DNA of 64,000 nt from Flavihumibacter soli (GTDB lineage: Bacteria; Bacteroidota; Bacteroidia; Sphingobacteriales; Sphingobacteriaceae). A program made the position numbers and the translations under genes. Where the stretch lies: positions 434,001 to 498,000 of the forward strand of contig NZ_JAAFZB010000094.1 in NCBI RefSeq assembly GCF_010692725.1, written 5' to 3'. The stretch's first letter is position 1; each line of letters begins with the position of its first letter. Below, one piece after another: positions 18,743-27,176 of this stretch. The notes beneath the pieces are model-generated. The model saw only the letters and a list, made by a program, of their open reading frames with translations, was not told where the DNA came from and made no database searches.

Positions 18743-19168
18743 AATCTTCAAATACATAGCCCTGTGCGGACCGATACCGGCTATTTCGAATTCCTCTGAA
18801 ATAAACTCAAATCCCACACCGAGGTAAAATGAATAAGCAGCCTTACGGGCATTGCACCACACATAATCCGTTTTTAAGCCGCGCAGATACACAATTGCAA
18901 AATTCAGCAGCTGGTTACCAATTCCGTTTCCCCTGGATTCCGGGGCAGTGGCCATTCCGCGCAGCTGGTATGCGTCTCCTTTAAAAGCAGGGTGAGCATG
19001 CAAATGAAAGGTGGCGACACATACTGCCTCGTTATTCTGGATATCGGCGAGATGAAAGGTCGTTTCAAGCTCATCACCGGGGAAAACGCATTCCTGGAAA
19101 GGTTTTCCATCGCGTAAAACCCTTGAGCGCAAAGGAAGTACCGCATCTGTTCCAACAAAAGTGATCAT
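18734..19168 (-). CDS. GNAT family N-acetyltransferase
   Basis: 144 residues with the GNAT fold: motif A appears as GMATAPESRGNGIGNQLLNFA (acetyl-CoA pyrophosphate loop RGNGIG), followed by a beta-bulge segment DYVWCNARKAAYSFYLGVGFE that is characteristic of motif B. The substrate is not identifiable. The start overlaps the gap stop by 4 bases, so the two are probably co-translated. The C-terminus lies at the edge of the repeat array. Confidence 0.88.
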   Translation of the reverse strand: MITFVGTDAVLPLRSRVLRDGKPFQECVFPGDELETTFHLADIQNNEAVCVATFHLHAHPAFKGDAYQLRGMATAPESRGNGIGNQLLNFAIVYLRGLKTDYVWCNARKAAYSFYLGVGFEFISEEFEIAGIGPHRAMYLKIRH

Positions 19169-20199
19169 TTGAAAAAAGTGGTGTTGGATAAAGCGTGTTT
19201 ATTCTCCCTGAGCAACATCATTTTTTCCACCAGGTCTGCCAGCCGGCTGGAATAGCCATATTCATTATCATACCACCCTACCACTTTAACCAGTCCTCCT
19301 ACTATGGAGGTGAGCTTCGAGTCGAAAATACAGGAATGCGGGTTGTGCAAGATATCTACCGAGACTATCGGATCTTCCGTATATTCCAGGATCCCTTTAA
19401 GAAAATCCCCGGAAGCATCCCGGAAGGCCTTGTTGATCTCTTCAACGGTAGCCTGTTTTTTAAGGATACAGGTGAAGTCGGTCAAAGATCCGTTTAACAC
19501 CGGCACCCTGATACCCGCACCTCCAAGGTGCCCTTCCAGGTGAGGAAAGATATTTGTAATGGCCTTAGCTGCACCGGTAGAAGTAGGTATGATCGAAGCT
19601 GAGGCTGCCCGTGCACGACGAAGGTCCTTATGCGGAGCATCATGCAGATTCTGGTCACCGGTCATCGAATGAACGGTAGTAATATAGCCATTGACAATTC
19701 CCCAATTGTCATCAAGAACTTTGACCATGGCAGCCACATTGTTAGTGGTGCAGGAAGCGTTGGAAATAATTTGTTCAGACAGATCGATATCGTCGTCATT
19801 AACGCCAAGAACCACTGCCGCCACGTCCTTATCTGTAGATGGCGCTGAAAGTATAACCTGCTTCGCCCCGGCCTTAAGGTGACCGGATGCTTTTTCGCGT
19901 GAGAGGAATCGCCCGGTTGATTCAATAACAACATCAATTCCCAGTTCCGCCCATGGAAGACCCCCAGGGTCAGACTGTGAATATATTTTGATCTCTTTTC
20001 CTTTAACTACCAGTCGTCCGGATCTTGTTTCAATTTCGCCGTTAAAGTGACCATGTACTGTATCGTACTTTAACAAATGGGCTAGGGTTTCCAGGTCTCC
20101 CAGGTCATTTATCGCAACTATACTTACTCCGGGTTTCTGAAGCAATGTCCGGAAGCATATGCGCCCGATCCTGCCAAACCCGTTTATGGCAACTCTCAT
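19165..20199 (-). CDS. gap: Glyceraldehyde-3-phosphate dehydrogenase
   Basis: Glycolytic enzyme that oxidises glyceraldehyde 3-phosphate to 1,3-bisphosphoglycerate. It starts MRVAINGFGRIGR (NAD-binding loop), has the catalytic loop SNASCTTN with Cys150 and a general-base histidine near 177 (TTVHSMTGDQ), and ends with WYDNEYGYSSRLADL. At 344 residues it is slightly longer than most. Asp32 in AINDLGD favours NAD over NADP. It is transcribed towards GNAT and pgk, giving a small glycolytic group. Confidence 0.95.
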   Translation of the reverse strand: MRVAINGFGRIGRICFRTLLQKPGVSIVAINDLGDLETLAHLLKYDTVHGHFNGEIETRSGRLVVKGKEIKIYSQSDPGGLPWAELGIDVVIESTGRFLSREKASGHLKAGAKQVILSAPSTDKDVAAVVLGVNDDDIDLSEQIISNASCTTNNVAAMVKVLDDNWGIVNGYITTVHSMTGDQNLHDAPHKDLRRARAASASIIPTSTGAAKAITNIFPHLEGHLGGAGIRVPVLNGSLTDFTCILKKQATVEEINKAFRDASGDFLKGILEYTEDPIVSVDILHNPHSCIFDSKLTSIVGGLVKVVGWYDNEYGYSSRLADLVEKMMLLRENKHALSNTTFFK

Positions 20200-20219
20200 A
20201 TTTGACTTTTAGTAAAATT

Positions 20220-20227
20220 CAAAGTTA
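20220..20227 (-). promoter_or_regulatory. Candidate -7 element for gap
   Basis: On the minus strand TAACTTTG matches the Bacteroidota TAnnTTTG consensus exactly, about 20 bases upstream of the gap start, which would give a short leader. No convincing TTTG -33 element is seen at the expected distance. Confidence 0.5.
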
Positions 20228-20371
20228 TCTAAATTGAAGAGATTTAATTGTCATTCATCGCGAAACATAGCCGGCAGCATTTTTGTTCACCGTATCTATA
20301 TGCCCTGGCCCTTGGTTTGCGTTTTTATACCTATAATTACGGCTTCCGAGTTTAACAAGACACAAAAACTA

Positions 20372-21505
20372 ATGATCTTAATTGTTGATGACAATCCTGA
20401 AAATATCTATTCATTAAAAAAAGTCTTAGAACTCAATAATTTCAAAGTTGATACGGCATTTTCCGGCGAGGAGGCTTTAAAAAAGATTCTCAAGAATTCC
20501 TATATACTCATCATCCTGGATGTGCAGATGCCGGGAATGGACGGCTTCGAAGTAGCCGAAACGATTTCAGGCTACAGCAAGACAAAAGATGTTCCTATTA
20601 TTTTTCTTTCGGCAGTCAATACAGACAAACGCTTTATTACCAAGGGCTATGCATCCGGCGGCATTGACTATATAACAAAACCGGTAGATGCCGACATTCT
20701 TCTATTAAAGGTGAAGACTTTTTACCGCCTCTATGAACAGGCCGCCGAACTGAACGCCACCCAGGCAGTATTGCGGGAAGAAATTGAGTTCCGGAAGGCT
20801 GCCGAAAAGAAAAAGGATGAGTTTATAAGTATCGCCAGTCACGAGTTAAAAACTCCTCTCACCAGCATAAAGGGATACATCCAGATCCTTGAGCGCTCGC
20901 TTAAAAAATATAACGAGGAGGGGATCAGCAATTATCTCAACCGTACCCATGTTCAGCTAAGCAAATTAAATAACCTGGTGGCTGACCTGCTTGATATTTC
21001 GAAGATCGAAAGCGGCAAAATTCAATATAATACTGAGTGGTTCGACTTCGGCCAAATGGTTAAGAATGCAATTGAGATCATCGAACAAACACAGGAATGC
21101 TCGATCATTTTAAAAAGCTTTGTAGAAAATATTAGGTTTTACGGCGATGAGAACAGGATCGAACAGGTCATAATCAACTATCTCACAAACGCCCTGAAAT
21201 ATTCCCCTGATTGCAACGAAGTTCACGTAAACTTTTACCTGACAGGCCGGGACGAAATTTACCTGGGCGTGCGTGATTTTGGTATCGGTGTACCCTCAGA
21301 ACTACAGGAACATGTATTTGATAAATTCTATCGAGTGGAGGAAACATCTACCCGTTTTCAGGGTCTCGGCATGGGCCTTTATATCAGTTCGGAAATAATA
21401 AAAAGACACAAAGGCGAATTTGGAGTAATCAGCGACTCTTGCGATGGATCAGAGTTCTATTTCAAGCTTCCCCTTGACCCGCACCCACAACAACCTGAGA
21501 AATAA
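20372..21505 (+). CDS. Receiver-histidine kinase (REC-HisKA-HATPase) protein
   Basis: Cytoplasmic protein with an N-terminal receiver (ILIVDDNPENI, phospho-Asp50 in ILDVQMPGMDG, KPVDAD with the conserved Lys), a short helical linker, a dimerisation/phosphoacceptor domain with His157 in SIASHELKTPLTS, and an ATPase domain (NYLTNALKYSP, then FGIGVPSE and GLGMGLYIS). A frame is open from 20234, but its first 46 residues do not resemble a domain; the ATG at 20372 begins exactly at the receiver and is chosen. Having a receiver before the kinase suggests it takes phosphate from another protein, plausibly the hybrid kinase that follows 29 bases downstream. No membrane segment. Confidence 0.9.
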   Translation: MILIVDDNPENIYSLKKVLELNNFKVDTAFSGEEALKKILKNSYILIILDVQMPGMDGFEVAETISGYSKTKDVPIIFLSAVNTDKRFITKGYASGGIDYITKPVDADILLLKVKTFYRLYEQAAELNATQAVLREEIEFRKAAEKKKDEFISIASHELKTPLTSIKGYIQILERSLKKYNEEGISNYLNRTHVQLSKLNNLVADLLDISKIESGKIQYNTEWFDFGQMVKNAIEIIEQTQECSIILKSFVENIRFYGDENRIEQVIINYLTNALKYSPDCNEVHVNFYLTGRDEIYLGVRDFGIGVPSELQEHVFDKFYRVEETSTRFQGLGMGLYISSEIIKRHKGEFGVISDSCDGSEFYFKLPLDPHPQQPEK

Positions 21506-21534
21506 AGCAATCATTAAACACAAGCAACCTTCAA

Positions 21535-24500
21535 ATGTCAGCTGTAAAACGCAATCTTCAAATCGGCTTTGGCTTCTCCCTTCTACTTCTTCTGATCAGT
21601 TCGGTCGCTTCCTACTTGAGCATAAGTGCATTACTCAGCAGCACAGAGAGTGTCCGGAATACAAATAATCTAATCCGCGAACTGGAAAACACCATTTCAA
21701 CGATTAAAGATGCCGAAACAGGGCAGCGTGGATTTCTATTAACCGGCCGGGAAATATTCCTGGAGCCTTATAATGGCGCACGTAATCAAACCATTAGTAA
21801 TTTAAATCAGATAGACCGTCTTACCAACGGCAGTCCGGTGCAGCAGAAAAGCCATGAACGATTAAGAACGATACTGATATCCCGCCTGGACCATCTGCAG
21901 GAACTGATAGATCAGAAAAAGAAGGGACAAACTGTAACGCTGCCCCTTCTGGAAGAAGGAAAAAAACAAATGGATGAGGCCCGGATCCTGGTCAACCAAA
22001 TGAAAGCCTATGAAGAAGAGCTTTTAAAGGAACGGACAGTAACGATGAACCGGTTTGCCGGCTTCACTCCCATCGTGATAGTTTTGGCAGCCTTACTAGC
22101 CCTTCTTATCACGCTCTTCTTTTATTTCAGGGTGAACAGGGACTTCGAGGAAAAATCCCTGATGCAGCGGGAACTGGAATCGAAGGATAAGGAAATAAAT
22201 GATCGTATTCATATTATCCAAACCCTTGCGGAACAGATATCCTCCGGCGATTATAAACTCCGAATAAATGATACGGAGAAAGATGGATTGGGGAGCCTGG
22301 CAGTTTCCCTCGATAAAATGGCTACTTCGCTGCAACACTCATTCAACCAGTTGCATGATAAGCAATGGCTTCAAACAGGCATCGCCCAACTTAACCAAAT
22401 CATGGTTGAAGAAAAGGAAATGCATACCCTCTCATCAGAGATCATCGAATTCATCGCAAACTACTCCGGAAGCCAGGTCGCTGCTTTATACATGGTAGAA
22501 GATAACCAGTATTTAAAATTGCTGAGTGGATACGCATTTTCACATAAAGGTGAACGCGATCGTATCGAGCTTGGACAAGGTCTTGCCGGCCAGGCTGCTG
22601 TAAGCGGCAGGGAAATGCTCTTAACGGATATCGCACCTGGGGACCTGACCGTGAGCTTTGCTTCCGGCGAGGTAAAACCTGCCACTATTATGGCCGTCCC
22701 GGTATTGTATAACCAGCAGGTACTTGCTGTGATCGAACTGGGGTCGACAAAAGAATTTACAGCCCTGCAAGTCGAATATGTATCCTCCATCATGCATAAT
22801 GTAGGCATCGCCATCAACACGGCAATTATCCGCCGTAAGCAACAGGAGCTTCTTGAAGAAACGCAATCGCAGTCAGAGGAATTGCAAAGCCAGCACAGCG
22901 AGCTTGAAAATCTGAACTCTGAACTGGAGATGCAGACTCAAAAGATCCAGGCTTCTGAAGAAGAACTTCGGGTACAACAGGAAGAACTGCTCCAGAGTAA
23001 CCAGGAACTCGAAGAAAAAACACGCATGCTTGAGGAGCGAAACCAACTGATCGTGGAAAGAAATCTCGATATCCAGCAGAAGGCCGAACAACTTGAACTG
23101 AGTACAAAATATAAGTCCGAATTCTTAGCCAATATGTCCCATGAATTGCGGACGCCCCTTAATTCAATCCTGCTGCTTTCGAGGCTGATGTCGGAGAGCA
23201 AAGAATTAGATACCGAGCAGGTAGAGTATGCCAATGTAATTCAGAATGCCGGCAAGGGCCTGCTGAGCCTTATTGATGAGATTCTGGATCTTTCCAAGAT
23301 TGAAGCAGGCAAAATGGAACTTGAATATTCTCCCCTGACTTTGACAGGGATAACAGAAGAAATGCGGGGCCTGTTTGAACCTCTGGCCCGTGAAAGGGGC
23401 CTTGAACTTCACATGCATGTTCAACCGAATGCTCCCGGCGTAATCATAAGTGATAAAATGCGACTTGAACAGGTCCTGAAAAATCTTCTATCCAATGCAA
23501 TCAAGTTTACAAAGGCGGGGATGGTTGAATTGAATATAACACAGCCTGAAAATTCTGCTTTCGTACATTTCTCAGTAAAGGATACGGGTATCGGAATCGC
23601 ACCCGATAAACAGGAACTGATTTTTGAAGCATTCCAGCAGGCAGACGGATCTACAAGACGTACATTCGGCGGCACCGGCTTGGGCTTGTCTATCAGCAGG
23701 GAACTTGCGAAGCTTCTTGGCGGCGAGATCAGGATAAGCAGCAGACCCGGTGAAGGAAGTGAATTTACATTGTTGATCCCCCCTTCACAACCGGCAACAA
23801 CAGTTCTGACGCTCACGAATCCGACCTCGGAAATGGAAATGCCGCCAGTAATAAAAGCTCAACCAGCTGAAAATTTTACCGTTGATAAGATCCCGGCCGA
23901 AATTCCTGATGATCGCGACGAGATAAGAGACGGTGACCGGGTGATCCTGATAATTGAAGATGACACCAACTTCTCCCGGGCACTAATGGAATTTTCAAGA
24001 GAAAGAGGCTATAAGTGCGTAACTGCGGTTCGCGGCGACCAGGGAACCCTGATGGCTGTAAAATACAAGCCCTTGGCAATTCTGCTGGATGTTCAGCTGC
24101 CCGTAAAAGACGGCTGGCAGGTGATGCAGGAATTGAAATCCAATCCCGCAACCCGGCACATTCCTGTTCATATTATGTCATCAATGGAGAGAAAGAAAGA
24201 AAGCCTCTTAAAAGGCGCTGTTGATTTCATCGAGAAACCGGTGGCCCTGGAGCAGATGGCAGGAATATTCAGCAAACTGGAACATGCCCTGAGCCGACAT
24301 CCCAAAAAAGTGATGATTGTTGAGGAAAATCCAAAACACGCCAAAGCACTGAGTTTTTTCCTCGCCAATTTCAAAATCAATTCCGAGATCAGCAGTACAG
24401 TTAGCGGGGGGATCAGTCTGCTTCAGCAGGAACAAATTGACTGTGTGATCCTCGACATGGGTCTGGCTGATAAAAACGCTTATAAGGAACTGGAACGGGT

Positions 24501-25116
24501 AAAGAAAACAGAAGGGCTCGAAAATCTGCCGATCATAATCTTTACAGGGAAAAATCTGTCAAAGCCTGAAGAAAATCGAATTAAGCACTACGCAGATTCG
24601 ATCGTGGTTAAAACCGCTCATTCCTATAAGCGTATTCTGGACGAAGTTGGCCTGTTCCTACATATTATTGAAGATAGTTCTGAAACGCATAAGCCTAAAC
24701 AGAATAAAATGATGAAGGGGCTTTCAGAAGTGCTGCATAATAAAACGGTCCTGATTGCCGATGACGATGTCCGGAATATCTTCTCACTCACAAAAGCGCT
24801 CGAGCAATACCATATGAATGTTATTTCGGCAACCGACGGGAAAGAGGCACTGAAACAGCTTGAGGAAAACCCGGATGTCGATGTTGTGTTAATGGATATG
24901 ATGATGCCGGAAATGGATGGCTACGAGTCGACAACAAGGATCAGGGAGAATCCCCGGTACAAAAATCTGCCCATACTTGCCGTGACTGCAAAAGCAATGA
25001 TGGGCGACCGGGAAAAGTGTATCCGTGCCGGCGCATCAGATTATATATCCAAGCCGGTTGACGCAGATCAGCTGATTTCCCTGCTTAGGGTATGGCTTTA
25101 CGATAATGGAATGTAA
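21535..25116 (+). CDS. Large hybrid sensor histidine kinase: CHASE3-HAMP-GAF-HisKA-HATPase-REC-REC-REC
   Basis: 1193 residues. Two transmembrane helices (about 11-30 and 178-199) enclose a CHASE3 sensor (DAETGQRGFLLTG). A HAMP-like segment to about 270, a GAF domain (about 280-430) and a long Glu/Gln-rich coiled coil (about 435-525) precede the phosphoacceptor His536 (ANMSHELRTPLNS) and ATPase domain (NLLSNAIKFTK, DTGIGIAP, GTGLGLSIS). Three receivers follow: LDVQLPVKDGW, ILDMGLADKNAY and LMDMMMPEMDGY; the middle one departs from the usual MPxxDG pattern. It heads a run with a lone receiver, cheR and cheB. Similar architectures act in stress and developmental signalling; the ligand is unknown. 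Confidence 0.93.
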   Translation: MSAVKRNLQIGFGFSLLLLLISSVASYLSISALLSSTESVRNTNNLIRELENTISTIKDAETGQRGFLLTGREIFLEPYNGARNQTISNLNQIDRLTNGSPVQQKSHERLRTILISRLDHLQELIDQKKKGQTVTLPLLEEGKKQMDEARILVNQMKAYEEELLKERTVTMNRFAGFTPIVIVLAALLALLITLFFYFRVNRDFEEKSLMQRELESKDKEINDRIHIIQTLAEQISSGDYKLRINDTEKDGLGSLAVSLDKMATSLQHSFNQLHDKQWLQTGIAQLNQIMVEEKEMHTLSSEIIEFIANYSGSQVAALYMVEDNQYLKLLSGYAFSHKGERDRIELGQGLAGQAAVSGREMLLTDIAPGDLTVSFASGEVKPATIMAVPVLYNQQVLAVIELGSTKEFTALQVEYVSSIMHNVGIAINTAIIRRKQQELLEETQSQSEELQSQHSELENLNSELEMQTQKIQASEEELRVQQEELLQSNQELEEKTRMLEERNQLIVERNLDIQQKAEQLELSTKYKSEFLANMSHELRTPLNSILLLSRLMSESKELDTEQVEYANVIQNAGKGLLSLIDEILDLSKIEAGKMELEYSPLTLTGITEEMRGLFEPLARERGLELHMHVQPNAPGVIISDKMRLEQVLKNLLSNAIKFTKAGMVELNITQPENSAFVHFSVKDTGIGIAPDKQELIFEAFQQADGSTRRTFGGTGLGLSISRELAKLLGGEIRISSRPGEGSEFTLLIPPSQPATTVLTLTNPTSEMEMPPVIKAQPAENFTVDKIPAEIPDDRDEIRDGDRVILIIEDDTNFSRALMEFSRERGYKCVTAVRGDQGTLMAVKYKPLAILLDVQLPVKDGWQVMQELKSNPATRHIPVHIMSSMERKKESLLKGAVDFIEKPVALEQMAGIFSKLEHALSRHPKKVMIVEENPKHAKALSFFLANFKINSEISSTVSGGISLLQQEQIDCVILDMGLADKNAYKELERVKKTEGLENLPIIIFTGKNLSKPEENRIKHYADSIVVKTAHSYKRILDEVGLFLHIIEDSSETHKPKQNKMMKGLSEVLHNKTVLIADDDVRNIFSLTKALEQYHMNVISATDGKEALKQLEENPDVDVVLMDMMMPEMDGYESTTRIRENPRYKNLPILAVTAKAMMGDREKCIRAGASDYISKPVDADQLISLLRVWLYDNGM

Positions 25117-25134
25117 ATATCTGGCCCCTGATCA

Positions 25135-25509
25135 ATGAGATCCTTGAAAAAAATATTGCTGGTTGATGACGACCGGCGGAACATCTTCGCTTTAAATGCC
25201 GTGCTGAAAGCCCGTGGTTTCCTGTGCGAGACCGCTTCCGGTGCCTTCCAGGGGATAGAGAAATTAAACCGGGACAATGATATCGGTATCATTTTAATGG
25301 ATATAATGATGCCTGGGATGGATGGTTACGAAGCAATCGCCAGGATTCGCGGGAACCGTGCAACAGCCGAGATACCTATAATTGCGGTTACCGCCCAGGC
25401 GATGGCCGGCGATAAGGAACGATGCCTTGCGGCCGGTGCGAACGGCTATGTCTCCAAACCGGTGGATGTCGACCTTCTGATGAAACTTTTAAACGAACAC
25501 TTAAGATAG
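25135..25509 (+). CDS. Single-domain response regulator
   Basis: 124 residues consisting only of a receiver: acidic pocket LLVDDDRRNIFAL, phosphoacceptor in LMDIMMPGMDGYEA, switch Thr in IIAVTAQAM and Lys in SKPVDVD. There is no output domain, so it acts as a phosphate shuttle or allosteric partner. It resembles the third receiver of the preceding kinase closely (RNIFAL/RNIFSL, MMMPxMDGYE, AVTAxAM), which suggests origin by duplication. It begins 18 bases after that gene and ends 4 bases before cheR. Confidence 0.92.
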   Translation: MRSLKKILLVDDDRRNIFALNAVLKARGFLCETASGAFQGIEKLNRDNDIGIILMDIMMPGMDGYEAIARIRGNRATAEIPIIAVTAQAMAGDKERCLAAGANGYVSKPVDVDLLMKLLNEHLR

Positions 25510-25513
25510 TCCT

Positions 25514-26332
25514 GTGCAGGCAGACCTGATCAACGACAATGAAGTTGAAATACTTCTGAACGACCTGATCGAACAGTACGGGTATGACTTTACAGATTAT
25601 TCGAGAGCTTCACTGAAAAGGCGAATAAACCGCCTGTTCATGCTCGACAAATTTCCGAGCTTCGCCGAATTCAGATATCACCTGCGTACAGAAAGAACTT
25701 ATTTGAAGCGCTTTGTCGAGGAAATAACGGTAAACGTCACCGAGATGTTTCGCGATCCCTTGTTCTATAAGGCACTCCGGACAGAAGTTCTGCCTGCGCT
25801 GGGAACCTATCCCTTCATCAGGGTCTGGCTGGCCGGTTGTTCTACCGGGGAAGAGGTATATTCGATTGCCATCCTGCTGGAGGAGGCAGGCCTGCTTCAC
25901 AAAACGCTTTTATATGCTACAGACCTAAATCCGGATGTCCTTCAGAAAGCGAGCAAGGGGATCTTTCCGCTTAGCCAGATGAAACAGTATTCGGAGAATT
26001 ATATTCTCTCGGGCGGCACAAAAGAATTCTCGTCTTACTATAGGGCTAATTACAACCTGGCCAAGTTCAACCCTGAACTGACCACCCAAATGATCTTCAG
26101 TATGCACAACCTGGTATCTGACGGTTCATTCAATGAATTTCAATTGATCCTTTGCCGCAACGTGCTGATATATTTTGATAAAGACTTGCAAAACCGGGTA
26201 TTCAACCTGTTCAATGAAAGTTTGCAAGCTTTGGGCTTCCTTGCTCTCGGTAGTAAGGAAACGCTTCGCTTTTCCTCCGTAATCGATATGTTCAAACAGG
26301 TAGCACCTCATAAAATATGGCGCAAGATATGA
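25514..26332 (+). CDS. cheR: CheR-family protein-glutamate O-methyltransferase
   Basis: SAM-dependent methyltransferase of the CheR family. The N-terminal helical domain (NEVEILLNDLIEQYG, SLKRRINRL, TEMFRDPLFY) is followed by the SAM-binding domain with VWLAGCSTGEEVYSIAI and ILCRNVLIYFD. At 272 residues it is full length. The start is GTG at 25514, 4 bases after the preceding stop; no ATG is better placed. It overlaps cheB by 16 bases. No chemoreceptor is in the window, so the methylation target may be an unusual one, such as the coiled-coil region of the hybrid kinase. Confidence 0.9.
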   Translation: MQADLINDNEVEILLNDLIEQYGYDFTDYSRASLKRRINRLFMLDKFPSFAEFRYHLRTERTYLKRFVEEITVNVTEMFRDPLFYKALRTEVLPALGTYPFIRVWLAGCSTGEEVYSIAILLEEAGLLHKTLLYATDLNPDVLQKASKGIFPLSQMKQYSENYILSGGTKEFSSYYRANYNLAKFNPELTTQMIFSMHNLVSDGSFNEFQLILCRNVLIYFDKDLQNRVFNLFNESLQALGFLALGSKETLRFSSVIDMFKQVAPHKIWRKI

Positions 26333-26916
26333 TAACACGGTCAGAGCCGGCTTTGATGGTCATTGGCGGATCAGCGGGCAGCCTGGATGTGCTGATGTCT
26401 GTACTTCCACTGATCAGAAAAGATCTGCAGGTTCCGATCATTATTGTCGTTCACCGTAAAAATAACGCGGATTCGTCGTTGATCCAGCTCCTGTCGGCAA
26501 AAAGTCGGCTGAAGGTGAAAGAAGCCGATGATAAGGACGACATCCTCCCGGGCTGGATCTACATCTGCCCAGCCGATTATCACCTGCTGATCGAAACAGA
26601 TCACACCCTCTCGCTCGATGTCTCCGAAAAAGTTAACTATTCGCGACCAAGCATCGATATAACCCTTCAGACCGCAGCGGAAGCTTACGGCACGGCCCTG
26701 ACCTGCCTCCTGCTGTCGGGCGCCAGTACCGACGGAGCAGAAGGGCTTGAATTTGCCGGAAAAAAAGGCGCTGTAATCGCTGTACAAGACCCGTCCAGCG
26801 CAGAAGTCTCTTACATGCCGCAGAAAGCTATTGAAAGAAATCCGACGGCTCATATCCTTAAACCAGGGGAGATAGCGGCGTTCATAAACTCAGCGGGTGA
26901 ACAATCCGGAGGATGA
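26317..26916 (+). CDS. cheB: CheB-type methylesterase domain protein (no receiver)
   Basis: 199 residues matching only the catalytic half of CheB: the nucleophile serine in IGGSAGSLDV, the histidine in IIVVHRKNN and the aspartate in LLSGASTDGAEGLEF form the expected Ser-His-Asp triad, and AEVSYMPQKAI is the conserved C-terminal block. The N-terminal receiver of classical CheB is absent, so control by phosphorylation would have to come from outside, perhaps via the lone receiver two genes upstream. It overlaps cheR by 16 bases; a tightly coupled pair. Confidence 0.9.
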   Translation: MAQDMITRSEPALMVIGGSAGSLDVLMSVLPLIRKDLQVPIIIVVHRKNNADSSLIQLLSAKSRLKVKEADDKDDILPGWIYICPADYHLLIETDHTLSLDVSEKVNYSRPSIDITLQTAAEAYGTALTCLLLSGASTDGAEGLEFAGKKGAVIAVQDPSSAEVSYMPQKAIERNPTAHILKPGEIAAFINSAGEQSGG

Positions 26917-26950
26917 GGCGTTATTGGTAAGACAACAATCGCTTTATAGC

Positions 26951-27160
26951 ATGAACAACCAGAGCAAAAAACCCGAAAAACTGGAACCTCAGGATTCCGA
27001 TCAAAAGAATATAAAACATCCCCGGAACGATGACAAAGCAGTTGTGAAACCGGAAGATAAAGCTTATTACAAGCAGGACGCCAGCTTTAATGACCCGGCG
27101 AAACGGAGGGAGCAGGATGAACAACCGGTTCACCCGGTGAAGAAGGAGCCGAAGGATTAG
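26951..27160 (+). CDS. Small hydrophilic protein of unknown function
   Basis: About 69 residues from the ATG at 26951, very rich in Lys, Asp, Glu, Gln and Pro (MNNQSKKPEKLEPQDSDQK at the start, EQPVHPVKKEPKD at the end). It should be intrinsically disordered and has no signal peptide or membrane segment. A GTG at 26897, inside the end of cheB, would lengthen it by 18 residues. I do not recognise a family. It follows cheB in the same direction, so it is probably the last gene of the signalling operon. Confidence 0.55.
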   Translation: MNNQSKKPEKLEPQDSDQKNIKHPRNDDKAVVKPEDKAYYKQDASFNDPAKRREQDEQPVHPVKKEPKD

Positions 27161-27176
27161 GGTTATGGGGTTACTG

